Positions 1-7,045 of a DNA stretch of 9,996 nt are shown piece by piece (the first letter of the stretch is position 1; each line of letters starts with the position of its first letter). The notes beneath the pieces are model-generated. The model was not told where the DNA came from. It worked only from the letters and a program-made list of their open reading frames with translations, and did not search any database. Both the position numbers and the translations under genes were made by a program. The DNA comes from an uncultured Lachnospiraceae bacterium (lineage in GTDB: Bacteria > Bacillota > Clostridia > Lachnospirales > Lachnospiraceae): positions 1 to 9,996 of the forward strand of contig CANPZR010000075.1 of NCBI GenBank assembly GCA_947589175.1, written 5' to 3'.

Positions 1-1
1 G

Positions 2-436
2 GCAAAGCTGTCCGCGACGGTCTCCCCGGCGAAGGCAAGCCAGAAAGTAACCTATAAGAGCAGCAAGAAAAAGGTTGTCTCCGTATCCGCCAAGGGACTG
101 ATTCAGGCGAAGAAAGCGGGAACCGCCAAGATTACCGTAAAGACGAAAAACGGCAAGAAAAAGACCATAACCGTCCAGGTGGTAAATAAGGCAAAGAAGA
201 ATCAAAAACTGGTTCTGAAAAAGACTGCCATCAAGCTGAAAAAGGGCAAGAAAGCTCAGATTGCCGTGAAGTCCATGACAAAGGGCGCAACGGATCCGAT
301 CACCTATAAGTCCGGCAGCAAGAAAGTGGCTAAGGTGAATAAATTCGGCGTGATTACCGCAAAGAAAAAGGGAAAAGCCGTAATTCAGGTAAAATGCGGC
401 AAAGTGACAAAGAAAGTAAAAGTGACGGTAAAGTAA
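2..436 (+). CDS. C-terminal part of a surface protein with bacterial Ig-like (BIG2-type) repeats, 5' end outside the window
   Basis: The reading frame is open from base 2 to the TAA at 434-436, giving 144 residues with no start inside the window, so this is a 3' fragment. Two Ig-like units are visible. The first is partial, with the core VTYKSSKKKVVSVSAKGLI followed by GTAKITVKT. The second is complete, with ITYKSGSKKVAKVNKFGVI followed by GKAVIQVK. The pattern of a YKS strand, a V-x-V-x-x-x-G-x-I turn and a final G-x-A-x-I-x-V strand is typical of BIG2 domains in secreted cell-surface or cell-wall-associated proteins of Firmicutes. About one residue in three of the last unit is lysine, so this tail is strongly basic and may bind anionic wall polymers (inference). 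No sortase motif or membrane anchor follows. The function of the full protein cannot be told, because the N-terminal domains are missing. Confidence 0.85.
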   Translation, partial: AKLSATVSPAKASQKVTYKSSKKKVVSVSAKGLIQAKKAGTAKITVKTKNGKKKTITVQVVNKAKKNQKLVLKKTAIKLKKGKKAQIAVKSMTKGATDPITYKSGSKKVAKVNKFGVITAKKKGKAVIQVKCGKVTKKVKVTVK

Positions 437-487
437 AAGCGACAGTAAATTAAAAACAGACCCGTTAAAAAAACGGAAGAAGGAAAG

Positions 488-521
488 CCCCTGTGCCGGA
501 GAGTCCGGCGCGGGGGTTTTT
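488..521 (+). terminator. Intrinsic terminator after the Ig-like protein gene
   Basis: The left arm CCCCTGTGCCGGA (488-500) pairs with TCCGGCGCGGGGG (504-516) over 13 positions, with two G-T wobbles and a 3-nt loop. Five T residues follow (517-521). The stem is strong and GC-rich. It lies just upstream of the next promoter, so it insulates the hydrogenase-chemoreceptor gene from read-through. Confidence 0.9.
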
Positions 522-525
522 CAAG

Positions 526-554
526 TTGACATATTTTCTCAAATAGGGTATATT
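526..554 (+). promoter_or_regulatory. Sigma-A-type promoter for the hydrogenase-chemoreceptor/valS unit
   Basis: A perfect -35 box TTGACA (526-531) is separated by 17 bp from a -10 box TATATT (549-554), one mismatch from consensus. Transcription should begin near 561, leaving a leader of about 40 nt before the GTG at 602. That is too short for a T-box or other large riboswitch. Confidence 0.8.
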
Positions 555-574
555 TTTATATAGGTATATTTGAG
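538..574. promoter_or_regulatory. Concentric inverted repeat over the -10 box, candidate operator
   Basis: CTCAAATA (538-545) is perfectly inverted as TATTTGAG (567-574). Inside it, TATAT (549-553) is inverted as ATATA (558-562). Both dyads share a centre near 556, within half a base. The element covers the -10 box and the predicted start site, so only its right half would be transcribed. This favours a DNA operator over an RNA hairpin. The region is AT-rich, so some symmetry is expected by chance, and no known regulator motif was recognised. Confidence 0.4.
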
Positions 575-601
575 TCGAAATTTGCGGAAGGAGAAGTTTG
601 A

Positions 602-2530
602 GTGAGTACAATTTGTGTAGAAGTAGACAAATGCGTTGGGTGTAACGCCTGTGTGCGTGTCTGTCCGGCAGGGGACGCCAATGTGGCGCGTCTGGACGAC
701 GAGGGGAATCTTCGTATTGAGATTGACGATGAGAAGTGTATCAAGTGCGGGGCCTGTATCAAGGTCTGCACCCATGGCGCGCGATATTTTCATGATGATA
801 TCGACGAATTTATGAAGGCGCTGGAGGCGGGAGAGGAGATTGCCGTGATTGCCGCGCCGGCGATTAAGATCGGATTTGACGGCTATTGGCGCCATGTGCT
901 CCAGTGGCTGCGCAACAAGGGCGTGAAGGCGATTTACGACGTCAGCTTTGGCGCGGACATCTGTACCTGGGCTCATGTGCGCTATATTCAGCAGCACCCG
1001 GAGGCCAAGGTGATCTCGCAGCCCTGCGCGGCGGTGGTCAACTATATTACGGCTCACAAGCAGGAGCTGCTTCCGAATCTGTCACCGATTCACAGTCCGA
1101 TGATGTGCGTGGCGATTTACATGCGAAAGGTCATGGGATTTAAGGGGAAGATCGCGGCCATTTCGCCGTGTATTGCCAAGATTGACGAGTTCCACGAGAC
1201 AGGCGTGATCGATTACAATGTCACGATGGAGCATCTGCGCGATTACTTTGAGAGAGAGGGCGTGGAGCTTCCCAAGATCAAGCTCTACAGCGAGTTCGAG
1301 TTCGATGAGCAGCAGGGTCTGGAGGGATCCATTTACCCGGAGCCGGGCGGCCTCATGAAGAACCTGCTGATCCACATGCCGGATCTGGACGTGATTACAT
1401 CCGAGGGGACGCAGAAGCTGTACAAGGATCTGGATACATACTACGAGCAGAAAAATGTGCATGTTCCCACGGTATTCGATGTGCTCTCCTGTGAGAACGG
1501 CTGCAACGGCGGTCCGGCTGTGGGCGCGGATTACAACCGCTTTGAGATGAGCAACATCATGCACGACGTGGAGCAGTACGCGCGCAAGGTCCGCAGGGAG
1601 AACCGGACGAAGAAGGGCGAGGACAAGCAGTTCGCTGAGTTTGACGCCAAGCTGAATCTGGAAGATTTTATGCGCGTCTACAAGCCGAAGGCAGTCAATA
1701 CAAAGAAGGTCACGGAGCGGGATATCGAGGCGGTCTTCGAGAGCCTGGGCAAGCACACCCGCGTGGAGCGCACCTTCGACTGCCACTCCTGTGGATACGA
1801 GTCCTGCCGCGAGATGGCCATTGCCATTGCCAGGGGCGTCAATGAAAAGGAGAACTGCCACCAGTATGTGATTAATTCCATCCGCGAGGAGCGCCAGAGG
1901 GCGGCGGAGATCAACGAAAAGGTGCTGGAAATGAACAACAACCTGTTAGATATCTTCGGCGAGCTGTCAGAGAGCATTTCAGAGGTCAAGGCAGAGGCGG
2001 GACGCATCCGCGAGACGGGCAGCACCAGCAGTACCAAGATGGGCGATATCATGGTACATCTGAACGAGATGACGCAGCTCAACCAGAGCATTGCGGATTC
2101 CATGGACAATATCAACCAGAGCGTGAAGCAGTATAATGTCATGACGCAGAACGTGGAGAAGATTGCCGGGAAGATAAACCTCCTCTCCCTGAACGCCACC
2201 ATCGAGGCGGCGCGGGCCGGTGAGGCGGGACGCGGTTTCGCCGTAGTTGCCACCAACATCCAGGAGCTTTCCAAGAGCTCCAAGGAGTCCGTGGGCGACG
2301 CCAAGGACAACGAGGAAGTGATCCAGCAGGTAATCACGGACGTCAACGGCATCGTTGAGCAATTCAGCGAAGCGGCCGGCGAGATGATCGGCGTGGTCAA
2401 CGAGGCGATTGAGAATGTGGACAGAACGTCCGAGGAAACACATTTGATTGAAGAATATATGGGAACTGTATCCCGGATGGCGGACCAGGTGAAAGCCATG
2501 ATTGAAGAGACAAGTAAGATTTTGCATTAG
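602..2530 (+). CDS. Soluble [FeFe]-hydrogenase-like sensor fused to a methyl-accepting chemotaxis signalling domain
   Basis: This is a 642-aa protein started at GTG 602, with AAGGAG at 588-593 and an 8-nt spacer. Domains in order: a two-cluster ferredoxin (C11/C14/C17/C21 and C46/C49/C52/C56); an [FeFe]-hydrogenase large-subunit domain (about 80-330) keeping four H-cluster cysteines, C142 in SQPCAA, C190 in SPCIAK, and C297 and C301 in LSCENGC; an extra Fe-S domain with C394, C397, C402 and C419 (HSCGYESC, PF04060-like); and a coiled coil from about 425 to the end carrying the chemoreceptor hairpin tip (525-550, with LNATIEAARAGEAGRGF). No membrane segment or HAMP domain is seen, so it should be cytoplasmic. 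Catalytic enzymes have C-C-P in the first H-cluster motif; here P141 replaces the proton-transfer cysteine, and the third motif has D293-V-L in place of E-x-M. These changes point to H2 or redox sensing rather than turnover (inference). The signal would pass to CheA/CheW-type partners, none of which is encoded here. valS follows directly. Confidence 0.9.
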   Translation: MSTICVEVDKCVGCNACVRVCPAGDANVARLDDEGNLRIEIDDEKCIKCGACIKVCTHGARYFHDDIDEFMKALEAGEEIAVIAAPAIKIGFDGYWRHVLQWLRNKGVKAIYDVSFGADICTWAHVRYIQQHPEAKVISQPCAAVVNYITAHKQELLPNLSPIHSPMMCVAIYMRKVMGFKGKIAAISPCIAKIDEFHETGVIDYNVTMEHLRDYFEREGVELPKIKLYSEFEFDEQQGLEGSIYPEPGGLMKNLLIHMPDLDVITSEGTQKLYKDLDTYYEQKNVHVPTVFDVLSCENGCNGGPAVGADYNRFEMSNIMHDVEQYARKVRRENRTKKGEDKQFAEFDAKLNLEDFMRVYKPKAVNTKKVTERDIEAVFESLGKHTRVERTFDCHSCGYESCREMAIAIARGVNEKENCHQYVINSIREERQRAAEINEKVLEMNNNLLDIFGELSESISEVKAEAGRIRETGSTSSTKMGDIMVHLNEMTQLNQSIADSMDNINQSVKQYNVMTQNVEKIAGKINLLSLNATIEAARAGEAGRGFAVVATNIQELSKSSKESVGDAKDNEEVIQQVITDVNGIVEQFSEAAGEMIGVVNEAIENVDRTSEETHLIEEYMGTVSRMADQVKAMIEETSKILH

Positions 2531-2535
2531 GGAGG
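2531..2535 (+). promoter_or_regulatory. Ribosome binding site that decides the valS start
   Basis: GGAGG begins on the base after the TAG stop of the upstream gene. It lies 5 nt before GTG 2541 and 11 nt before ATG 2547. An upstream in-frame ATG at 2502 lies inside the previous gene and has no such site, so it is unlikely to be used. Confidence 0.75.
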
Positions 2536-2540
2536 ACTGT

Positions 2541-5198
2541 GTGAAAATGAAAAAGGAACTGGAAAAGACCTATAATCCGAAAGATATTGAGGACCGTTTA
2601 TACGCGAAATGGGTCGATAAGAATTATTTTCATGCAGAGGTAAATCCCGATAAGAAGCCATATACCATTGTGATTCCGCCGCCCAACATCACCGGGCAGC
2701 TGCACATGGGACACGCCCTGGACAACACGCTTCAGGATATCCTGATCCGCTTTAAGCGGATGCAGGGATATGAGACGCTGTGGATGCCGGGAACCGATCA
2801 CGCCTCGATTGCCACAGAGGCCAAGATCGTGGAGGCCATGAAGGAAGAAGGCCTTACCAAAGAGGATATCGGAAGGGAGAAATTCCTGGAGCGGGCCTGG
2901 GCCTGGAAGGAGACCTACGGCGGGCGCATCGTATCCCAGCTAAAGAAGATGGGCTCCTCCTGCGACTGGGAGAGAGAGCGCTTTACGATGGACGAGGGCT
3001 GTAACAAGGCAGTTAAGGAGGTGTTTGTCAACCTCTACAACAAGGGACTGATTTACCGGGGCGAGAGGATTATCAACTGGTGCCCCCACTGCCTGACGTC
3101 CATTTCAGACGCCGAGGTGGAGTACGAGGATCAGAAGGGACATTTCTGGCATCTGCGCTACCCCTTCGCGGATGGAAGCGGCTATATCAATCTGGCCACC
3201 ACAAGGCCGGAGACGCTGCTCGGCGATACGGCCGTAGCGGTCAATCCGAAGGATGAGCGTTACAAGGACTTAGTGGGCAAGACGCTGATTCTGCCCATTG
3301 TGCACAGAGAGATTCCGCTGATTGCGGATGATTATGTAGATATGGAATTTGGTACCGGCGTAGTTAAGATCACGCCGGCCCATGACCCCAACGACTTTGA
3401 GGTAGGGCTGCGCCACGATCTTCCCGTCATCAATGTGCTGACGGATGACGCGAGGATTACGGAGGATTATGAGAAATACGCGGGCATGGACCGCTACGAG
3501 GCGAGAGAGGCCATCGTGCGGGATTTAGAGGCGGAGGGAGCCCTGGTGAAAGTGGAGGACCACGATCACAATGTGGGCACCTGCTACCGCTGCGGCACGA
3601 CGGTAGAGCCCCGTGTCTCCATGCAGTGGTTCGTAAAGATGAAGCCCCTCGCGGGACCGGCGATCGACGCGGTGAAAGAGGGAAAGACCCGGTTCGTGCC
3701 GGAGCATTTCAGCAAGACCTATTATCACTGGCTGGAGAACATCCGCGACTGGTGCATTTCCCGCCAGCTCTGGTGGGGCCATCAGATCCCGGCCTTTTAC
3801 TGCGACGACTGCGGGGAGCTTGTCGTCACCAAGGAAAACAGCGCGGTCTGCCCGAAGTGCGGCAAGCCCATGAGACAGGATCCGGATACGTTAGATACCT
3901 GGTTCAGTTCGGCACTCTGGCCGTTTTCCACGATGGGATGGCCGGACGAGACGGAGGAGATGAAGTATTTCTATCCTACGAGCACGCTTGTGACCGGGTA
4001 CGATATCATTCCGTTCTGGGTCATGAGGATGATGTTCAGCGGTCTGGAGCACACGGGCGAGGTTCCCTTCGACACGGTGCTGATTCACGGACTTGTAAGG
4101 GATTCCCTGGGGCGGAAGATGAGCAAGTCGCTCGGCAACGGCATCGATCCGCTGGAGGTCATTGACAAATACGGGGCGGACGCCCTGCGACTGACGCTTG
4201 TGACCGGAAACGCGCCCGGAAACGATATGCGCTTCTACTGGGAGCGCGTGGAGGCGAGCCGGAATTTCGCCAACAAGGTGTGGAACGCGTCCCGCTTTAT
4301 CATGATGAATTTTGCCCAGAATGAGGGACTGGACTATGAAAATGTAAAGCCGGAGGAGTTTACGCAGGCGGACAAGTGGATTCTCTCCAAGGTCAATCAC
4401 CTGGCGAAGGACGTCACGGCGCTGATGGAAACGTTCGATCTGGGCATCGCGGTGCAGAAGATTTACGACTTCATCTGGGAGGAATTCTGCGACTGGTATA
4501 TCGAGATGGTGAAGCCGCGCCTGTACAGCGAGACGGACGAGACGAAGGCGGCGGCGCTCTATACGCTGAAAACGGTGCTGATCGACGCGCTGAAGCTGCT
4601 GCATCCGTACATGCCGTTTATCACCGAGGAGATTTACTGTACGCTGATGGACACCGAGGAGGACTCCATTATGGTGAGCCCGTGGCCGGTATTTACCGAG
4701 GACAGGGATTTTGCCGCCGACGAGGAAAAGGTGGAGCGGATCAAGGAAGCGGTCAAGGGAATCCGGAACATCCGCGGCGAGATGAATGTGCCGCCCAGCC
4801 GGAAGTCCTCTGTGATTGTTGTCTCTGAAAAAGAGGAAGTGCTGAAGATATTCGAGGACAACCGGGTATTCTTCGCCACATTGGGACTCGCGAGCGATGT
4901 GAGCTTCCAGAAGGATAAGGAGGGCATTGCCGACGACGCGGTCTCTGTTGTGATTGCCGATGGCGCCATTTACATCCCCTTTGCGGAGCTGGTGGACATC
5001 GAGAAGGAGATCGAGCGGCTGAAAAAAGAAGAAAAGAGGCTGCAGGGAGAGTTAAAGCGGTCCGAGGGAATGCTCGGCAACCCGAATTTTGTCAATAAGG
5101 CTCCTGAGAAGAAGATCGCCGAGGAGCGGGAAAAGCTTGAAAAGTACAAGGGCATGATGGAGCAGGTGAAGGAGAGACTTGCCCAGCTCGCAAAATAG
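2541..5198 (+). CDS. valS: Valyl-tRNA synthetase
   Basis: This class I enzyme attaches valine to tRNA-Val in the cytosol and edits mischarged threonine. The product is 885 aa, normal for a bacterial ValRS. Visible signatures are HMGH at 55-58 after PPNITGQL, KMSKS at 526-530, and the CP1 editing domain with TTRPE (220-224) and AHDPND (280-285). Cysteine pairs C181/C184 and C348/C351 are present, along with a zinc-knuckle set C421/C424/C437/C440. The anticodon-binding region is followed by a C-terminal coiled-coil arm (about 817-885), as usual in ValRS. GTG 2541 is preferred from the GGAGG site; ATG 2547 would shorten the protein by two residues. Synthetase genes of Firmicutes often carry a T-box leader. 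None is visible here, and the gene follows the hydrogenase-chemoreceptor gene by only 10 nt, so it is probably transcribed with it unless a promoter lies inside that gene. Confidence 0.97.
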   Translation: MKMKKELEKTYNPKDIEDRLYAKWVDKNYFHAEVNPDKKPYTIVIPPPNITGQLHMGHALDNTLQDILIRFKRMQGYETLWMPGTDHASIATEAKIVEAMKEEGLTKEDIGREKFLERAWAWKETYGGRIVSQLKKMGSSCDWERERFTMDEGCNKAVKEVFVNLYNKGLIYRGERIINWCPHCLTSISDAEVEYEDQKGHFWHLRYPFADGSGYINLATTRPETLLGDTAVAVNPKDERYKDLVGKTLILPIVHREIPLIADDYVDMEFGTGVVKITPAHDPNDFEVGLRHDLPVINVLTDDARITEDYEKYAGMDRYEAREAIVRDLEAEGALVKVEDHDHNVGTCYRCGTTVEPRVSMQWFVKMKPLAGPAIDAVKEGKTRFVPEHFSKTYYHWLENIRDWCISRQLWWGHQIPAFYCDDCGELVVTKENSAVCPKCGKPMRQDPDTLDTWFSSALWPFSTMGWPDETEEMKYFYPTSTLVTGYDIIPFWVMRMMFSGLEHTGEVPFDTVLIHGLVRDSLGRKMSKSLGNGIDPLEVIDKYGADALRLTLVTGNAPGNDMRFYWERVEASRNFANKVWNASRFIMMNFAQNEGLDYENVKPEEFTQADKWILSKVNHLAKDVTALMETFDLGIAVQKIYDFIWEEFCDWYIEMVKPRLYSETDETKAAALYTLKTVLIDALKLLHPYMPFITEEIYCTLMDTEEDSIMVSPWPVFTEDRDFAADEEKVERIKEAVKGIRNIRGEMNVPPSRKSSVIVVSEKEEVLKIFEDNRVFFATLGLASDVSFQKDKEGIADDAVSVVIADGAIYIPFAELVDIEKEIERLKKEEKRLQGELKRSEGMLGNPNFVNKAPEKKIAEEREKLEKYKGMMEQVKERLAQLAK

Positions 5199-5220
5199 AA
5201 TCGTGCCTGAAGGATAAACG

Positions 5221-5256
5221 GGAGGCTGCAAAGGAGACGGCGCAGCCTCCTTTGTC
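5221..5256 (+). terminator. Probable terminator after valS
   Basis: GGAGGCTGC (5221-5229) pairs perfectly with GCAGCCTCC (5242-5250) across a 12-nt loop. The T tract that follows is poor (TTTGTC), so termination may be partial. AAAGGAG in the loop (5230-5236) could instead pair with CTCCTTT (5247-5253), an exclusive alternative fold. Confidence 0.6.
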
Positions 5257-5306
5257 TATGCGCTCAGATTTTTATGTTATGGGAAATTACCGGGAAATTT
5301 TCACAG

Positions 5307-5331
5307 CGTATTATTTCGTCGAAAAAATACG
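5307..5331. promoter_or_regulatory. 25-bp palindrome upstream of the small-ORF/TPR promoter, candidate operator
   Basis: CGTATTATTTCG (5307-5318) is inverted as CGAAAAAATACG (5320-5331) around a single central base, with 11 of 12 positions matching. It ends 11 bp before the candidate -35 box. The one-base centre and the lack of an adjacent T run speak for a dimeric protein-binding site rather than a terminator. No known regulator motif was recognised. Confidence 0.45.
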
Positions 5332-5342
5332 ATATTTCATGC

Positions 5343-5370
5343 TTGCTTTTTTTGTACAAACTGGTATTAT
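5343..5370 (+). promoter_or_regulatory. Promoter for the 47-aa ORF and TPR protein genes
   Basis: A partial -35 box TTGCTT (5343-5348) lies 16 bp before a -10 box TATTAT (5365-5370). The -10 is preceded by TGG, giving the extended TGn -10 form. A leader of about 45 nt would precede the ATG at 5424. Confidence 0.6.
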
Positions 5371-5423
5371 GTTAGATAAGGAATAGAAAACATGGTCACA
5401 GGCAGAACGAATGGAGGTAGGAG

Positions 5424-5567
5424 ATGCTGAATTTTGAAGAAGAACTGGACAAGTTTCAGCCCAGCATGGATGTGGAAAAGGTAGAAGATGTGGTTTATAA
5501 TAATAATCTGGCGGATGTCACGGACATTGTCAAGGAATTGATACAGGACGCAAAAGGGACGTTATAA
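5424..5567 (+). CDS. Small acidic protein of unknown function, 47 aa
   Basis: ATG 5424 has a strong site, GGAGG at 5413-5417 with a 6-nt spacer, and the frame closes at TAA 5565-5567. The protein begins MLNFEEELDKFQPSMDVE and ends DIVKELIQDAKGTL. It is acidic, has no cysteine, membrane segment or signal peptide, and looks mainly helical. The function is not recognised. It lies right after a promoter and 21 nt before the zinc-ribbon/TPR gene, so the two are very likely one transcription unit and may work together (inference). The clean ribosome binding site and operon position support a real gene despite its size. Confidence 0.75.
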   Translation: MLNFEEELDKFQPSMDVEKVEDVVYNNNLADVTDIVKELIQDAKGTL

Positions 5568-5588
5568 GGACAGGGAGGAGTAAAGGAC

Positions 5589-6965
5589 ATGAGATGCCCA
5601 AGATGTGATGCCAATGTGGGCGATGCCAGCGCAGTGTGCAGCTTCTGCGGTCAGGATCTGGCGGTTATGCACTATATCCGCCGCATTTCCAATACCTATT
5701 ACAATATGGGCCTTGAAAAGGCCAGAGTGCGGGATCTGTCAGGGGCTGTCACGATGCTGAAAAAGAGCCTGCAGTTTGACAAATGCAATACGAACGCGAG
5801 GAATCTGCTGGGTCTGATCTACTACGAGATGGGCGAGACGGTAGCGGCCCTGAGCGAGTGGGTGCTGAGCAAGTATCTGCAGCCCGAGGAGAACCCGGCG
5901 GATTATTATATAAATACGGTACAGAAGAATCAGACGGCGCTGGATTCCGTCAATCAGACGATTAAGAAGTATAACTCGGCCCTGTCGGCGGCCAAGGCCG
6001 GCAACGAGGATTTAGCAATCATACAGTTGAAAAAGGTAGTGAGCCTGAATCCCCACTTTATACGGGCGCAGCAGCTTTTGGCGCTGCTGTATATACGCGT
6101 CGAGGATTATCAGAAGGCCGCCAAGTGCTTAAGCCGCGCAAGGCGGATTGATTTTAACAACACGACGACCCTGCGCTATATGCAGGAGGTGGGAGACCGG
6201 GCGACTACGACCAAGTCGCAGACGTCTTCCAAGAAGGCGGTCAAGAAGGATCCGCTGGCCAATGTCACGCCAGTGGGCGCTTACAAGGAGGAAAAGAGGT
6301 CCCTGATGCCGGTGGTCAACGTCATTATCGGAATCATTATCGGCATCGTAGTCTGCTTCGTCCTCATCCGTCCGACATTTATGAAGAACACGGGCGGCAC
6401 GGACAGCGTAGTGAGCAGCGGATCGGATTCCAGCGAGCAGCTGGCGGTTCAGTCCAGCCAGATCAACGCGCTGGAGAATGAGCGGGATTCCCTGCAGGGG
6501 CAGGTGGACGAGCTGCAGGCGCAGATCGAGGCGGGCGACACGGAGGCGCAGAATAAGGCAAAGAGCTACGAGAGCCTGTTAGCCGGAGTCAAGTTTTATT
6601 ATGTGGACGACGACGTGGTAAACGCCGCCGCCGCGGTCAGCGGGTGCAAGAAGTCGGATTTCGGCACGCCGGAGGCGAAGTCGCTGTTTGCGACAGTCGG
6701 CACGGTTTCGGATTCCCAGATTGCCTCCATGGTCAGTCAGGGGCGCAACGAGATGTACACCTCCTACGATCAGGCAATCGCCACATTCAAGAAGGTGCTG
6801 GCGGTGGACGATGACAACCAAGAGGCCATGATGTGTTTAGGGCGCTGCTATCAGCGGAAAAACAATACAAAAGCAGCTAAAAAATGGTATAAAAAGGCAA
6901 TCGCGCTGGGAAGCACGACCACATACGGCGCGCAGGCGCAGACCTATCTCAACGAGATTCAGTAG
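5589..6965 (+). CDS. Zinc-ribbon, TPR-repeat, single-pass membrane protein with external coiled coil
   Basis: This 458-aa protein starts at ATG 5589, with GGAGG at 5574-5578 and an AAGGA closer to the start. An N-terminal zinc ribbon is formed by C3-x2-C6 and C17-x2-C20. TPR-type helices follow at about 31-100 and 128-195, with alternating small and aromatic positions such as ARNLLGLIYYEMGETVAAL. A basic linker leads to one membrane helix (about 239-261, rich in I and V). Beyond it come a Ser/Gly-rich stretch, a coiled coil (about 283-325) and a C-terminal TPR-like region (about 386-455). The positive residues before the helix suggest the zinc ribbon and first TPR set are cytoplasmic and the coiled coil and last TPRs are outside (inference). 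It is probably a scaffold that links partners across the membrane. The exact role is not recognised. It sits between valS and spoIIA but is separated from the latter by a terminator. Confidence 0.85.
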   Translation: MRCPRCDANVGDASAVCSFCGQDLAVMHYIRRISNTYYNMGLEKARVRDLSGAVTMLKKSLQFDKCNTNARNLLGLIYYEMGETVAALSEWVLSKYLQPEENPADYYINTVQKNQTALDSVNQTIKKYNSALSAAKAGNEDLAIIQLKKVVSLNPHFIRAQQLLALLYIRVEDYQKAAKCLSRARRIDFNNTTTLRYMQEVGDRATTTKSQTSSKKAVKKDPLANVTPVGAYKEEKRSLMPVVNVIIGIIIGIVVCFVLIRPTFMKNTGGTDSVVSSGSDSSEQLAVQSSQINALENERDSLQGQVDELQAQIEAGDTEAQNKAKSYESLLAGVKFYYVDDDVVNAAAAVSGCKKSDFGTPEAKSLFATVGTVSDSQIASMVSQGRNEMYTSYDQAIATFKKVLAVDDDNQEAMMCLGRCYQRKNNTKAAKKWYKKAIALGSTTTYGAQAQTYLNEIQ

Positions 6966-7005
6966 GCGCCATCGGCTCTGGGAGACACACGGGAAGAATT
7001 ATTTT

Positions 7006-7045
7006 AAAGGACTTACAGAAAAATTTATTTCTGCAGGTCCTTTTT
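7006..7045 (+). terminator. Intrinsic terminator after the TPR protein gene
   Basis: The left arm AAAGGACTTACAGAAA (7006-7021) pairs with TTTCTGCAGGTCCTTT (7028-7043) over 16 positions, with one G-T wobble and one A-C mismatch. The loop is 6 nt and a T run covers 7041-7045. It separates the TPR gene from spoIIAA. Confidence 0.85.

Noticed and set aside
437..601. Search for a T-box or other riboswitch in the leader of the sensor/valS unit
   Set aside because: No T-box core sequence was seen, and the leader after the predicted start is only about 40 nt.
539..1057. Long minus-strand open frame antisense to the hydrogenase-chemoreceptor gene
   Set aside because: It mirrors a clearly coding + strand frame, has no ribosome binding site or recognisable domain, and has a shadow-like composition.
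1082..1861. 259-aa minus-strand open frame
   Set aside because: It is a complementary-frame shadow of the hydrogenase and Fe-S domains on the + strand; the + strand protein is unmistakable.
1678..2499. 273-aa minus-strand open frame, Ser/Leu-rich and hydrophobic
   Set aside because: Its composition is what the reverse complement of a coiled-coil chemoreceptor region gives; no start signal and no family features.
2502..2540. Upstream ATG giving a 13-residue extension of ValRS
   Set aside because: It lies inside the preceding gene and has no ribosome binding site; the GGAGG after the upstream stop points to GTG 2541 or ATG 2547.
3891..4604. 237-aa minus-strand open frame inside valS
   Set aside because: Shadow of the valS coding frame, which is conserved end to end.
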